DNA from: Collinsella sp.
Lineage (GTDB): Bacteria; Actinomycetota; Coriobacteriia; Coriobacteriales; Coriobacteriaceae
Assembly (NCBI GenBank): GCA_031296755.1
Contig: JAUMMZ010000045.1
Span: 1 to 64,000, forward strand
Reading direction: 5' to 3'
DNA length: 64,000 nucleotides
In this document: piece after piece, positions 24,745 to 33,652 of the stretch
Layout of the letters: each line of letters begins with the position of its first letter
How positions within the stretch are numbered: the stretch's first letter is position 1
The notes under the pieces: generated by a model
Told to the model about the DNA's origin: nothing
Seen by the model: only the letters and a program-made list of their open reading frames with translations
Databases searched by the model: none
Program-made: the position numbers and the translations under genes

Positions 24745-26496
24745 ATGGAAACGATCATCAACGTCGACGATGTCTCGTTCTCCTATGGCACGCAGACCGA
24801 GCAGGCGCTCAGCCACATCTCGCTCAGCGTGAACAAGGGAGATTTCATCGGCATCATCGGGCCCTCAGGCGCCGGCAAGTCTACGCTTGCCGCCTGCCTG
24901 TCGGGTGCCGTGCCCCACCACTACACCGGCACGTTCTTTGGGTCCGTCATGGTTGACGGCCACGACACCTGCGAGGTCTCGCTGACCGACGTGTCGCAAA
25001 TCGTCGGCAGTGTGCTGCAGGATATCGACACGCAGATGGTCGCCTCGGTCGTCGAGGACGAGATGCTCTTTGGCCTCGAGAACTTTGGCGTTCCCCACGA
25101 CCAGATCGAGCAGCGCGTGAGCGAAACGCTCGAGACCGTCGGCATCAGCGACCTGCGCGCCCGCGAGATCGCCACCCTCTCGGGCGGACAGAAGCAAAAG
25201 GTAGCCATCGCCGCCATCCTCGCCATGCGTCCGCGCGTCTTGGTTCTCGACGAGCCCACCGCGGCACTCGACCCCGCCAGCTCCACGTTGGTTTTCGAGA
25301 CGCTGCGTGAGGCAAACCGCGCACTTGGAATCACCATCGTCGTCGTTGAGCAAAAGGTCGCCCTGCTCTCAGAGTACTGCAACCGCGTGCTCGTGCTCAA
25401 CCATGGCGAAATCGCGCTGCAGGGCGAGCCACACGAGGTCTTCGCGCATACCGACGAGCTCCGTGCCATCGGCGTCGACTGCCCTCGCGTCACGCGTATC
25501 TTCAATAGCCTCCAAACCGATGGCCTGGTAAGCGGCACCCCTTGCTTGGATGTCGATGAGGCCGAGCGCCTGATTTCGGACATCGTCGACCCCGTACACG
25601 CGGTCATCGAAGCCCAGGCGCCCGCCGGTTCCCCGCATGCACCGTCGTTGCGCCCTCATGCCAAGGACGCCGAGCCCGTACTCACCTTCGACCATGTTGA
25701 GTTTGCCTATCCCAATGGCGGCGCCGCCGTCCACGACCTCAACCTGACCCTCTATCCCGGCGAGCTCGTGGGCATCGTCGGCCAGAACGGTGCCGGCAAG
25801 ACCACGCTCACCAAGCTGCTCACAGGCCTGCTTAAGCCCGCCTCGGGCAGCGTGCGCGTCACGGGACTGGATACCGCAGCCGTTCCCACGAGCCGCATCG
25901 CTCGCGAGGTCGCGACCCTCTTCCAAAACCCCGACCGCCAGATCTGCAAGGACACCGTGCTCAACGAGGTCGCCTTTGGCCTGGAGCTTGCCGGCATCGA
26001 CCGTGCCGAGGCTCTGCGTCGCGCCCAGCTCGTCATCGACCGCTTTGGCTTGCCGGCCGACGAGGCGCCCTTCTCGCTCTCGCGCGGTCAGCGACAAATG
26101 GTGGCGCTTGCCTCCGTCGTAGTGGTTGAGCCCAAGATCGTCGTGCTCGACGAGCCCACGAGCGGCCTTGATTACCGCGAGTGCATGACCGTCATGGAAA
26201 CGGTGCGCACCATGGCCGAGCGCGGTTGCGCCGTCATCATGGTCTGCCACGATATGGAAGTCGTCTCGGATTTTGCCGAGCGCATTGTGGTAATGGCCGA
26301 CGGTCGCATCCTCGACCGCGGCCGCACGCACGAGCTATTCTCGAACATCGATCTCATGCGGCGTGCCTACGTGGAGCCTCCCCAGGTTATTGAACTCTCG
26401 CGCCGTCTGGCATCTTCCGTCTCGCCCGCTTTTGCGCAGGTGAGCGAGGTCACCGATGTCGTTCGAATTACCAAGGAGATGATCCACCGTGGTTAA
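24745..26496 (+). CDS. ECF transporter ATPase, two fused ATP-binding domains
   Basis: Energises the ECF transporter by ATP hydrolysis. Domain 1 (about residues 5-240) has Walker A GPSGAGKST (39-47), signature LSGGQKQ and Walker B VLVLDEPTAALDP. Domain 2 (about 310-540) has GQNGAGKTT (346-354), LSRGQRQM and IVVLDEPTSGLD. The 583-residue fusion replaces separate EcfA1 and EcfA2 subunits. AAAGG stands seven bases before the ATG. Its end overlaps the EcfT start by eight bases, which suggests coupled translation. Confidence 0.93.
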   Translation: METIINVDDVSFSYGTQTEQALSHISLSVNKGDFIGIIGPSGAGKSTLAACLSGAVPHHYTGTFFGSVMVDGHDTCEVSLTDVSQIVGSVLQDIDTQMVASVVEDEMLFGLENFGVPHDQIEQRVSETLETVGISDLRAREIATLSGGQKQKVAIAAILAMRPRVLVLDEPTAALDPASSTLVFETLREANRALGITIVVVEQKVALLSEYCNRVLVLNHGEIALQGEPHEVFAHTDELRAIGVDCPRVTRIFNSLQTDGLVSGTPCLDVDEAERLISDIVDPVHAVIEAQAPAGSPHAPSLRPHAKDAEPVLTFDHVEFAYPNGGAAVHDLNLTLYPGELVGIVGQNGAGKTTLTKLLTGLLKPASGSVRVTGLDTAAVPTSRIAREVATLFQNPDRQICKDTVLNEVAFGLELAGIDRAEALRRAQLVIDRFGLPADEAPFSLSRGQRQMVALASVVVVEPKIVVLDEPTSGLDYRECMTVMETVRTMAERGCAVIMVCHDMEVVSDFAERIVVMADGRILDRGRTHELFSNIDLMRRAYVEPPQVIELSRRLASSVSPAFAQVSEVTDVVRITKEMIHRG

Positions 26497-27235
26497 CGTC
26501 ATCGACTACATGCCGGGCGATACGCTGCTGCATCACCTGAACCCCGTCGTCAAACTGGGCCTCGCCGCCGCCATCATCGTCGGCATCTTCTTGTCCGACT
26601 CCTACGTGGCGCTGCTAGGCTTTTTGGCACTCACCCTTGCGCTGGGTGCCTATGCCGGCGTCGTCAACCGTCTGTTCTCGCTGCTCAAGTTGCTGATTCC
26701 GCTCGCGCTTATCATGCTGGTGCTCCAGCTGGCCTTTATGCGCGATGGCAACGTGGTGTGGGGCTTTATCACCGACACGGGCCTCATCACAGGATCAAAG
26801 GCCTGCCTGCGCCTGCTGGGTGTGGCGCTACCACTCATCCTCATGCTCATGGTGACCAAGCTCAACGACCTTGCCAACGCCTGCGTCGAGGTGCTGCACG
26901 TACCGTATCGCTATGCCTTCACCTTTACCACGGCGCTGCGCTTTGTGCCGGTGTTTGGTCAGGAGATGAACGCCATCATGGAGGCGCAGACCGCACGCGG
27001 CGTCGAGTACGACACCAAGAACCCCATCAAGAAGCTTAAGCTCATGCTGCCACTGTGCGTGCCGCTGCTCATCTCGAGCGTGGGCAAGACCGATGCCACA
27101 GCCTTGGCGGCAGAACAGCGCGGCTTCTATCTGCGTACGCGCGCCAGCTCGTACAAGCGCTACCCCATCAAGGGCCTGGACATCGCCGCGCTCATCGTCA
27201 GCATCGCCCTCATCGCCATCGGCTTCCTGTTCTAG
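26489..27235 (+). CDS. ECF transporter transmembrane component (EcfT)
   Basis: 248 residues with several hydrophobic segments (about 25-115 and 225-246). The coupling-helix region that contacts the ATPase carries the family's Ala-Arg-Gly motif in EAQTARGVEYD (about residue 170) and a second, AAEQRGFYLR (about 208). The start is GTG, with AAGGAG eight bases upstream, overlapping the ATPase gene. With the S component and the fused ATPase this completes one transporter. Confidence 0.92.
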   Translation: MVNVIDYMPGDTLLHHLNPVVKLGLAAAIIVGIFLSDSYVALLGFLALTLALGAYAGVVNRLFSLLKLLIPLALIMLVLQLAFMRDGNVVWGFITDTGLITGSKACLRLLGVALPLILMLMVTKLNDLANACVEVLHVPYRYAFTFTTALRFVPVFGQEMNAIMEAQTARGVEYDTKNPIKKLKLMLPLCVPLLISSVGKTDATALAAEQRGFYLRTRASSYKRYPIKGLDIAALIVSIALIAIGFLF

Positions 27236-27264
27236 TTCACCACCGACAGCAACCGTCCAACGCA

Positions 27265-27301
27265 AAAGGCCTCGGCTCGCACCAAACGAGCCGAGGCCTT
27301 T
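27265..27301. terminator. Bidirectional terminator after the ECF operon
   Basis: AAAGGCCTCGGCTCG and CGAGCCGAGGCCTTT form a perfect 15-bp stem with a 7-base loop. Confidence 0.85.
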
Positions 27302-27324
27302 ACTGTTTCACCAGATAAAACCTA

Positions 27325-27349
27325 CCAAAATAAACCTGTCCCTTTTTGG
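27325..27349. repeat. Small GGGACAGGTT hairpin repeat
   Basis: CCAAAA and TTTTGG flank TAAACCTGTCCCT (minus strand AGGGACAGGTTTA). It has the same layout as the hairpins at 42012-42044 and 43226-43256. Confidence 0.55.
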
Positions 27350-27360
27350 CGGGTCGGAAG

Positions 27361-28107
27361 CTAGAGGCGGTAGGGGACGCCGCTGCGGATGATGGATTCG
27401 CGCACCAGGACATCCATGGCGTCGAGGGTGATCTCGGGCATCTCTCGGTACTTTTGCAGCACCGATAGCTCGGTGCAGGCCAGAATGACGCGGTCGCAGC
27501 CGCTACGGGCGAACTCCCACATCACGCGGTCGAACTTATCCATATCGGGCTCACGTCCGGCCTTCACATCATCGTAGATAAGCGACATCACATCGTTCTG
27601 ACGTTTCTCGCTGGGATAGACGACCTCAACACCCGCAGCCTTACATTCGCGGCCGTAGACACCCGCGCCCACGGTTCCGTCGGTGCCCATGATGCCAATC
27701 TTGTGCACCGGCTCGGCCGGCATACTCAGGTTGGGGTCGAACTCGCACTCCCCCATCACCGCACCGGCCAGAGCATAGCGCACCGACTCACGCGGCATGT
27801 GGATAATCGGCACCTTCGTAAACGACTGGATCTGGTCGTAGAAGTAGTGCGACGTGTTGCAGGGAATGGCAATGTGCGCACAGCCCAGCGACTCGAGTGC
27901 CTGGGCACACTCTTTCATGGTCGCCAGCAGCTTGGCATGCTCGCCGGTCTTAATGGCCAACGTGCGGTCGGGCATGGTCGACTTGGAGAGCACCACCATG
28001 TCGATATGTTCCTGATCGCAGGCAGCAGCCGTATGACGCACCACCTGGTCGTAGTAATACGACGTGGCCTCGGCGCCCATGCCGCCGATAACTCCCAGCT
28101 TTTCCAT
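27361..28107 (-). CDS. Aspartate/glutamate racemase family protein
   Basis: A PLP-independent racemase of 248 residues. It starts MEKLGVIGGMG and has the two catalytic cysteines in IPCNTSHYF (about residue 86) and ILACTELSVL (about 192). The IGGMG start and overall form favour aspartate racemase over glutamate racemase. AAGGAGGCGGCG precedes the ATG at 28107; the frame is open further upstream but without a site. It follows an ATP-grasp ligase gene in the same direction after 84 bases, which suggests it supplies D-aspartate for cell-wall synthesis. Confidence 0.87.
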   Translation of the reverse strand: MEKLGVIGGMGAEATSYYYDQVVRHTAAACDQEHIDMVVLSKSTMPDRTLAIKTGEHAKLLATMKECAQALESLGCAHIAIPCNTSHYFYDQIQSFTKVPIIHMPRESVRYALAGAVMGECEFDPNLSMPAEPVHKIGIMGTDGTVGAGVYGRECKAAGVEVVYPSEKRQNDVMSLIYDDVKAGREPDMDKFDRVMWEFARSGCDRVILACTELSVLQKYREMPEITLDAMDVLVRESIIRSGVPYRL

Positions 28108-28191
28108 CGCCGCCTCCTTGATGACGCTTGCGCAATTGCGCGTATCATACCCGCGCCCGCCCGATGCAAACCGGACGGGCGCCGCGCTCAT

Positions 28192-29448
28192 CTACTTGTA
28201 ATACGTCTTGAACAGCTTAAAGTGGCGCAGCTTGGTGTGCCACATGCGCAGCCAGCGGTTAAAGACAAAGTCGCCCTTCATAAACGAAGGGTCGGCGCCC
28301 TTGCCTTCCTTGTCCAGGCGATGCACCTTAGCGCGCAGCTCGGGATCCTTGACGTACTTGTCGACGACGCCCATGGGGACGACCATCCACAGGGCCTCGT
28401 CCTGAGCCGTCACAAACTCCGGCTCAAACGGACGGTTGAACACATACTCGTCCACCACATACTTGGCAACGTTAAAGCCGCTGTTGGTAACGTAGTAGTT
28501 GCTGCGGCCCTGGCGCGTGTTGAAATCGAAGAACTTAAACGAGCCGTCGCGCTCGTCGTACTTAACGTCAAAGTTGGAATAGCCCACAAAGTGAAGGTCC
28601 TCGAGCAACTTGCGCACGCCGCCCATGAGCTCGTCGTTGGGCTCGGTAATGATACAGGCATGGTTGCCGACACCGTGGGGCTGATGCTCCTCGAGCAGCA
28701 CATGGCCCAGGCACATCATGCGCACCTTGCCGTTGCGGTCGGAATAGCTGGTGAGCACGCGCATGTACTCGTCGTTGCCGGGCACGCGATCCTGCAAGAT
28801 CAGGTCGTCGGTGTAGCCGCTGGCATACGAATCGCGAATGACCTGTTCCAGCTCGGCGCGGTCGGCAATCTCATAGGCCTTCTTCTGGCCCTCGAACTCA
28901 TGCTGCCACCACATGATGCCGTCAGAAGGCTTCAGAATCATCGGGTAAGGAAAATCGATCTGGTCGAGCACTTCGGCAGGCGCCTCACCCTGGGCATTAA
29001 GCATCGCCTTGGTAAAGGTAAACGTGTGCGGATAGGGCACGCCATGCTTCTCGCACAGCTCGTAGAAGATCTCCTTCTTCTGGCACTGCTCGAGCATGCT
29101 GTAGGGCGCGTAGGGAGCGACGATGTTATCCGCCAGCTCATGAGCATCTTTGGCTTGAGCCACGAGAGCGACATAGTTGTCGCCACAACCCACAAGGACA
29201 ATCGTCTTGTCGGCATGCGCTTGGGCAATGCCGTTGACGGTTTTGAGCATCACGGGCATGGTGTCGATATCCACGTTGGGCGTGTAGTCGATAATCTGGC
29301 TGCGGTACGCGGGACCCGTCTGATACTTGCCAAAGACCAGACTCTTGACCTGGTACTCCTCGTAGAAGGCGCGCGCCACCGAATAGGCGTTGATGTCGCC
29401 ACCAAGCAGCACGGGAATGAACTCGCGCTCTGTAAATTGCAATGCCAT
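28192..29448 (-). CDS. ATP-grasp carboxylate-amine ligase, possible D-aspartate ligase
   Basis: 418 residues. An N-terminal domain (VLLGGDINAYSVARAFYEEY) precedes the ATP-grasp fold with PMILKPSDGIMWWQHEF near residue 166 and the metal-binding FKFFDFNTRQGRSNYY near residue 305. It resembles the ligases that add D-Asp to the peptidoglycan stem peptide in enterococci (Aslfm). The racemase gene downstream in the same direction strengthens that idea. Size and fold are seen in sequence; the amino acid used is inferred. ATAGGAAG precedes the ATG. Confidence 0.72.
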   Translation of the reverse strand: MALQFTEREFIPVLLGGDINAYSVARAFYEEYQVKSLVFGKYQTGPAYRSQIIDYTPNVDIDTMPVMLKTVNGIAQAHADKTIVLVGCGDNYVALVAQAKDAHELADNIVAPYAPYSMLEQCQKKEIFYELCEKHGVPYPHTFTFTKAMLNAQGEAPAEVLDQIDFPYPMILKPSDGIMWWQHEFEGQKKAYEIADRAELEQVIRDSYASGYTDDLILQDRVPGNDEYMRVLTSYSDRNGKVRMMCLGHVLLEEHQPHGVGNHACIITEPNDELMGGVRKLLEDLHFVGYSNFDVKYDERDGSFKFFDFNTRQGRSNYYVTNSGFNVAKYVVDEYVFNRPFEPEFVTAQDEALWMVVPMGVVDKYVKDPELRAKVHRLDKEGKGADPSFMKGDFVFNRWLRMWHTKLRHFKLFKTYYK

Positions 29449-29682
29449 GGAAACTTCCTATCATGAACTGCCCACACAACGGGCGGTCTTTGCGCAACTG
29501 ATTTATTCTAGCGTGCCAAGCCGCCGGCGCCCAAAGCTCCACCGTATCTATGGCAATCGACGTAATCGTCCAGCACGAAGGCCAGCACGAAGACGGCGCT
29601 CACCGTTGTATGACAATGGGCAATGAACCTACCATTGTTGTAGGATTCAGCGTATTGACATCCTCAAACGAAAGGCGCACAC

Positions 29683-30315
29683 GTGCCCCAAGACCATCCG
29701 ACCGATAATCCCATCCTCAATGCCGCGAAGCGCGAGCTGGCGGAACGTGCGAAAGCGACCGCTCCCCTGTGCATGGCAAACGACGCCTACAACGGACCCG
29801 CCCGCATCGTCTCGATCAACACGTCGGCGCACAAGGGCACGCGCAAGTCGCCCGTCGCCGATGGACACGACACCGTTATAGAGCAATTTGGCCTCGCCAC
29901 CGATGCGCACGCCGGGCATTGGCACCGCCAGGTCTCTTTTTTAGCCGCGGAGTCCATCCAGACGGCGCAGGCACGCGGGCTCGACGTACACGAGGGTGAC
30001 TTTGGGGAGAACTTCACAACCCGGGGCATCAACCTGCTCTCGCTCCCCTTGGGCACGCAGCTCAAGCTTGGCAGCGAGGTGCTTGTCGAAATCAGCCAAA
30101 TCGGCAAGGCCTGCCACACACGCTGCGCCATCTACTATCTCGCCGGCGACTGCATCTTTCCCCACGAGGGCGTTTTCGGCGTGGTACTAAAGGGCGGAGA
30201 GGTCTACGCCGGCGACGATATCCAGGTAATCAAACTCGGCGACGGCACCTGTTCGTTCACCCCCGCCGAGGCCCTCGAAGAGATTGAGCGGGCTCGCCAG
30301 AAGGGCACGCTGTAG
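29683..30315 (+). CDS. MOSC domain protein
   Basis: 210 residues. The MOSC beta-barrel includes DAHAGHWHRQVSFLAAESI, GDFGENFTTRGI and the conserved Cys in IGKACHTRCAIYY (about residue 145), which in this superfamily can bind sulfur or molybdenum cofactor. No molybdenum enzyme genes are nearby, so the role is open; thiol or molybdate-related chemistry is a family-based guess. The start is a GTG with GAAAGG eight bases upstream; TTGACA at 29656 may be part of its promoter. Confidence 0.85.
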   Translation: MPQDHPTDNPILNAAKRELAERAKATAPLCMANDAYNGPARIVSINTSAHKGTRKSPVADGHDTVIEQFGLATDAHAGHWHRQVSFLAAESIQTAQARGLDVHEGDFGENFTTRGINLLSLPLGTQLKLGSEVLVEISQIGKACHTRCAIYYLAGDCIFPHEGVFGVVLKGGEVYAGDDIQVIKLGDGTCSFTPAEALEEIERARQKGTL

Positions 30316-30442
30316 TTATAAAACCCCACGTTGAGATGGCTTTTACAGCCCAAAACTCCTCTCAAACAGGGCTCTGTAACGTTAAAGTTGAACTCTATGG
30401 TTTCTCAACAATTCATCATAACTGCAGGTCAAAGCCAAAGCC

Positions 30443-30488
30443 TCAAGTTCAACTTGACCCTTTGGGACCTTTAAGGTTCAAGTTGAGG
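30443..30488 (+). promoter_or_regulatory. Palindromic TCAAGTT sites before the wall hydrolase gene
   Basis: TCAAGTTCAACTTGA (30443-30457) is a perfect palindrome around one base. GTTCAAGTTGAGG (30476-30488) repeats half of it, and AAAGTTGAACT lies near 30385. A TAGAAT at about 30501 could be a -10. This looks like a regulator-binding region; the regulator is unknown. Confidence 0.35.
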
Positions 30489-30549
30489 TCGAAAGCAGTA
30501 GTAGAATACCGTTCGAACCATAACCTACGATTGATTGCAGAGGGACTGG

Positions 30550-31683
30550 ATGCAGCATTCGAATCATCGCACCGCAGCGCTCATTGCGTCGAAGCCGGCT
30601 CGTATCATCACGAGCGCCGCGCTCGCCGTTGCGCTGACGGCCACGCCGATGCTCTCCCCCGTTGCGGCGTATGCCGCCTCGCAGGCAACGCAGGACCAGC
30701 TTTCCGCAGCCCAGCAGAAGATCGAAGCCGCTACGAGCGCCTACAACGACGCCCGCACCAAGCTCGATGACCTGCAAAAGCAGATTGACTCCAATGAGGC
30801 AAGCATCGAGGAAATCGAGGCTAAGCTTCCCGAGCAGCAGGCCAAGGCAAGCTCCGCCATGCGCGATCTGTACAAGTACCAGAAGGGCACTAACCCCATC
30901 GTGAGCTTCCTGGTCAACGCGCAGAGCCTGGGTGAGTTCATCACGACCTGCAAATACACCAACCAGATCACGAGCTCGAGCGTCGACGAGATCGAAGAGC
31001 TCAATAATATGCAAACCGAACTCGAGCAGAACAAGGCCGAGCTCCAGCAGGCCAAGTCTCAGCTTGAGGCGGAGCAGAAAAACGCCGAGGATGCGCTGGC
31101 GCAGGCCCAGCAGCTCCGCAGCGAGGCACAGGCAAAAGCCGAGCAGGAAAATGCCGCCGAGCTTGCCAAGCTTGAGGCCGATAAGGCCGCTGCCGCCGAA
31201 AAGCTCTCGGGCGAGGGCGTAAGCGGCAGCAATTCCAGCAGCCAGGCCACCAACACCAACACCACCATCGACACCACGGTGAACAACGCCAATACCGGTA
31301 GCTCCGATTACGATTCGTTCATTAATGAGTGGACGAGCCGCATCGACAATTATCTCGCCGGCTCCCCCATGGCAGGCCAGGGCTATAACTTTGCCGTCGC
31401 CGCTTGGAATACCGGTGTCGACCCCCGTTGGTCCCCCGCCATCGCCTGCATCGAGAGCACCAAGGGTGCTTATTGCGCCAATTCTTACAACGCCTGGGGC
31501 TGGAGTGCACGTGGCGGCGGTTGGCGCAGCTTTGGCAGCTGGAGCGAGGGCATCTCCGCTCACGTTGCCTATCTGGGCGCCAACTACGGCTCCACCCTTA
31601 CCCCGGCAGCGGCCAAAAAGTACTGCCCGCCCACGTGGCAGGACTGGTACAACAAAGTCGCCGCTCAGATGAACCGCATCTAA
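30550..31683 (+). CDS. Secreted coiled-coil protein with a lysozyme-like C-terminal domain
   Basis: 377 residues. A signal peptide with a long basic N-region ends near AYAAS (about residue 42). Residues about 45-215 form a Gln/Glu/Ala-rich coiled coil, like PcsB/CwlO-type wall hydrolases. A Ser/Thr/Asn linker follows, and the last 115 residues resemble a glucosaminidase-like domain: WSPAIACIESTKGAYC with the probable catalytic Glu, then NAWGWSARGGGWRSFGSW. It probably cleaves peptidoglycan at division or growth sites. GAGGGA precedes the ATG at 30550; a TTG at 30535 is the alternative. Confidence 0.85.
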   Translation: MQHSNHRTAALIASKPARIITSAALAVALTATPMLSPVAAYAASQATQDQLSAAQQKIEAATSAYNDARTKLDDLQKQIDSNEASIEEIEAKLPEQQAKASSAMRDLYKYQKGTNPIVSFLVNAQSLGEFITTCKYTNQITSSSVDEIEELNNMQTELEQNKAELQQAKSQLEAEQKNAEDALAQAQQLRSEAQAKAEQENAAELAKLEADKAAAAEKLSGEGVSGSNSSSQATNTNTTIDTTVNNANTGSSDYDSFINEWTSRIDNYLAGSPMAGQGYNFAVAAWNTGVDPRWSPAIACIESTKGAYCANSYNAWGWSARGGGWRSFGSWSEGISAHVAYLGANYGSTLTPAAAKKYCPPTWQDWYNKVAAQMNRI

Positions 31684-31693
31684 GTGCAACTGC

Positions 31694-31720
31694 AAAGGGC
31701 CCCAATGGGGCCCTTTTCTT
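31694..31720 (+). terminator. Terminator between convergent genes
   Basis: AAAGGGCCCCA pairs with TGGGGCCCTTTT; the T-tract serves the upstream hydrolase gene. Confidence 0.85.
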
Positions 31721-33112
31721 TTAGGTAGCGGAGGTATCGACGACGCCGGTCGCATTGGCAACCGCGACTATGACGATCATGCATAGGAGCAGCACACCCA
31801 ATGCCTTGAGCAAGAGCTTCGCGAGCTTCTTGCCGCGATAGCTGTCGAGCAATGCGAATCGCCGACGAAGACGGCGCTTATCGAGCAGCGCAAAATGCAT
31901 AAGCACCATAAGGCCATCGACAAAGAAAAAATACTCGATTATGAGAAGCCACGTCGGGTAGCTTTGGTTTGCTCCCGTGGGGTGAAAGACGGCAAAGTGG
32001 CTACCGGCAAAGAACACAAGCAGCGAGAAGCAGACGAGCGTATTCCAAATGCGCCCCAGAGACTCCGGAACGCGAGAGAGCAGACCGCATGCAGCGGAGG
32101 CGGCAGGGCCAGGAAGCCCTGCGGGTTTCTGGAGCCCTTGGGACGCCAACACTGTCTCCGAGTCTGGAGTACGGACAGGCGCAGGCGCAGGAGGCCGCAC
32201 GGGGCGACTCAGATCGTATGCCGCGCGCGTCGCCCGTCCCAATGCTTCCGCACTCGCAAAACGCTTGGCCGGATCGAGCGCCATCGACATGCAGACGGCA
32301 TCGGAAAGTGGAGTGGGAATACCGCGCGCCTCGCATTGCTCGCGCATGTCGAGCCCTGGTTTAGGGTCGACTCCCGTCAAGCAGAAGAACAACAGGGCGC
32401 CCAGCGCGTACACGTCGCTGCGCACACTCGTCTGCCCAAACCCATACTGCTCGGGCGGCGCATAGGGTCGCGTGCCAAACTTGACGGTGTCGGCATCGGC
32501 GCCATCGCGCCATACGCGCGCGATTCCCAGGTCAATAATCACCAACGACGAGAAGGTCATGCCAGCATCGGCCGCATACCTCACGCCCGATACGATGATG
32601 TTCGAGGGTTTAAGGTCGCGATGGATTACCGGTACCCCTGGCTCCCCCGCAGCTGCAAAACCAGCATGCAGCTCGCCCACCGCTTCACACAGAACGGGAT
32701 ACAGCTCGCGGGCATAATCGGGCGTCGCGCCCAGGCGCCCCACGAGCGCCTCGAGCGTCTCGCCTTCGACATATTCCATCACCACATCGAGCTCCTCGCC
32801 CGCGCGGCGGCAATCGACAATCCGGGGTAAGTGTTCAAAACGGCGTCCGGCCCGCTGAGCCGCAAACAGGCGCTCGTAGGCCCCGCCAATCTGCGCCGAA
32901 GCATCGATGCGCTTGCGGACAAAGGGACCGAGAGACCCGCCGCCAGAGCCCTCAAAATAGACGAGTTCGGTCGTCTCGACATCCGAGCACTTGAGCACGC
33001 GCTCCACACGATAGCTGTCATCGCGGTCGAGCGACGCCAAATGCTCGGCAAGTGAAGCAGTCAGCTCGTCATCGGAATATGTTGGGCTCTGAGTATCCAT
33101 GGCGTCCATCAT
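31721..33112 (-). CDS. Membrane-linked Ser/Thr protein kinase
   Basis: About 463 residues. The kinase domain covers about residues 35-300: the VMEYVEGETLEALVG hinge, catalytic loop HRDLKPSNIIV, DLGIAR in place of DFG, GTRPYAPPEQYG and SDVYALG. A Pro/Ala-rich linker and two hydrophobic helices near 375-415 and a last one at about 440-460 anchor it. No PASTA repeats are present. The start is uncertain (ATG at 33112, 33109 or 33100). The XRE gene lies directly upstream in the same direction, separated by a perfect hairpin, and the two are probably functional partners. Confidence 0.87.
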   Translation of the reverse strand: MMDAMDTQSPTYSDDELTASLAEHLASLDRDDSYRVERVLKCSDVETTELVYFEGSGGGSLGPFVRKRIDASAQIGGAYERLFAAQRAGRRFEHLPRIVDCRRAGEELDVVMEYVEGETLEALVGRLGATPDYARELYPVLCEAVGELHAGFAAAGEPGVPVIHRDLKPSNIIVSGVRYAADAGMTFSSLVIIDLGIARVWRDGADADTVKFGTRPYAPPEQYGFGQTSVRSDVYALGALLFFCLTGVDPKPGLDMREQCEARGIPTPLSDAVCMSMALDPAKRFASAEALGRATRAAYDLSRPVRPPAPAPVRTPDSETVLASQGLQKPAGLPGPAASAACGLLSRVPESLGRIWNTLVCFSLLVFFAGSHFAVFHPTGANQSYPTWLLIIEYFFFVDGLMVLMHFALLDKRRLRRRFALLDSYRGKKLAKLLLKALGVLLLCMIVIVAVANATGVVDTSAT

Positions 33113-33116
33113 AACG

Positions 33117-33150
33117 CAGGGTGCGGACACCCCATGGTGTCCGCACCCTG
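33117..33150 (-). terminator. Perfect 15-bp hairpin between the XRE and kinase genes
   Basis: CAGGGTGCGGACACC and GGTGTCCGCACCCTG enclose CCAT. It ends four bases before the first kinase ATG and no U-tract follows, so it may limit read-through or kinase translation instead of fully terminating. Confidence 0.65.
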
Positions 33151-33197
33151 TTCGTTCGCATAGTTGTTTCGGCAACAGCCAGCTCAGCCATTGGCCA

Positions 33198-33620
33198 CTA
33201 ACTCACCGTTTCCTCGCCAAAGCGATACAGCTCTTCATTGACCTTTTGGAGGCTACAGCCACGGTCGATGCAAAAGATAATGATTGCATCGCGACGGTCC
33301 TTGCAGTTTAGGACGCTCACTCCGGCAGCCGTCAGGGCGCGGTTAGTCTCCTTCATCGACAGCGCCATTGCAAAGGCAATCTGCAGCACCTTATTGCGGC
33401 TCGGATTGCGCGAACCGGTAAAGATCTGATAGCCAAAGGTCTCGTTGAGGTCGGCCATACGCACCACGCGCGAACGCTCGAGCCCCTTCTCTTGCAGCAA
33501 CTGCTTTAAGTAATCCGAAAGCGACGGGGCGGCAAAGTCGTGTTCCTTGATATAGCCATCGATGTTTGGCGCGTCGAGAAGCTCATTGAGCAACTCGTCA
33601 GTCAGCTTTTTATCGGACAT
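33198..33620 (-). CDS. XRE-type helix-turn-helix protein, kinase-associated
   Basis: 140 residues. A helix-turn-helix lies at about 30-95: SLSDYLKQLLQEKGLERSRV, then ETFGYQIFTGSRNPSRNKVL (quoted in part: YQIFTGSRNPSRNKVLQIA). The C-terminal part, LNCKDRRDAIIIFCIDRG and VNEELYRFGEE, matches a conserved group of proteins encoded beside Ser/Thr kinases in Gram-positive bacteria. It probably binds DNA and may be a kinase target. GGGGGAGGTG precedes the ATG. Confidence 0.82.
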   Translation of the reverse strand: MSDKKLTDELLNELLDAPNIDGYIKEHDFAAPSLSDYLKQLLQEKGLERSRVVRMADLNETFGYQIFTGSRNPSRNKVLQIAFAMALSMKETNRALTAAGVSVLNCKDRRDAIIIFCIDRGCSLQKVNEELYRFGEETVS

Positions 33621-33652
33621 ACGACTTCACCTCCCCCAGTGCATGCAACATG

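Noticed and set aside
29560..29595. CCAGCACGAAG repeated twice in tandem upstream of the MOSC gene
   Set aside because: Only two short copies; no link to a regulator or slippage in a gene could be shown.
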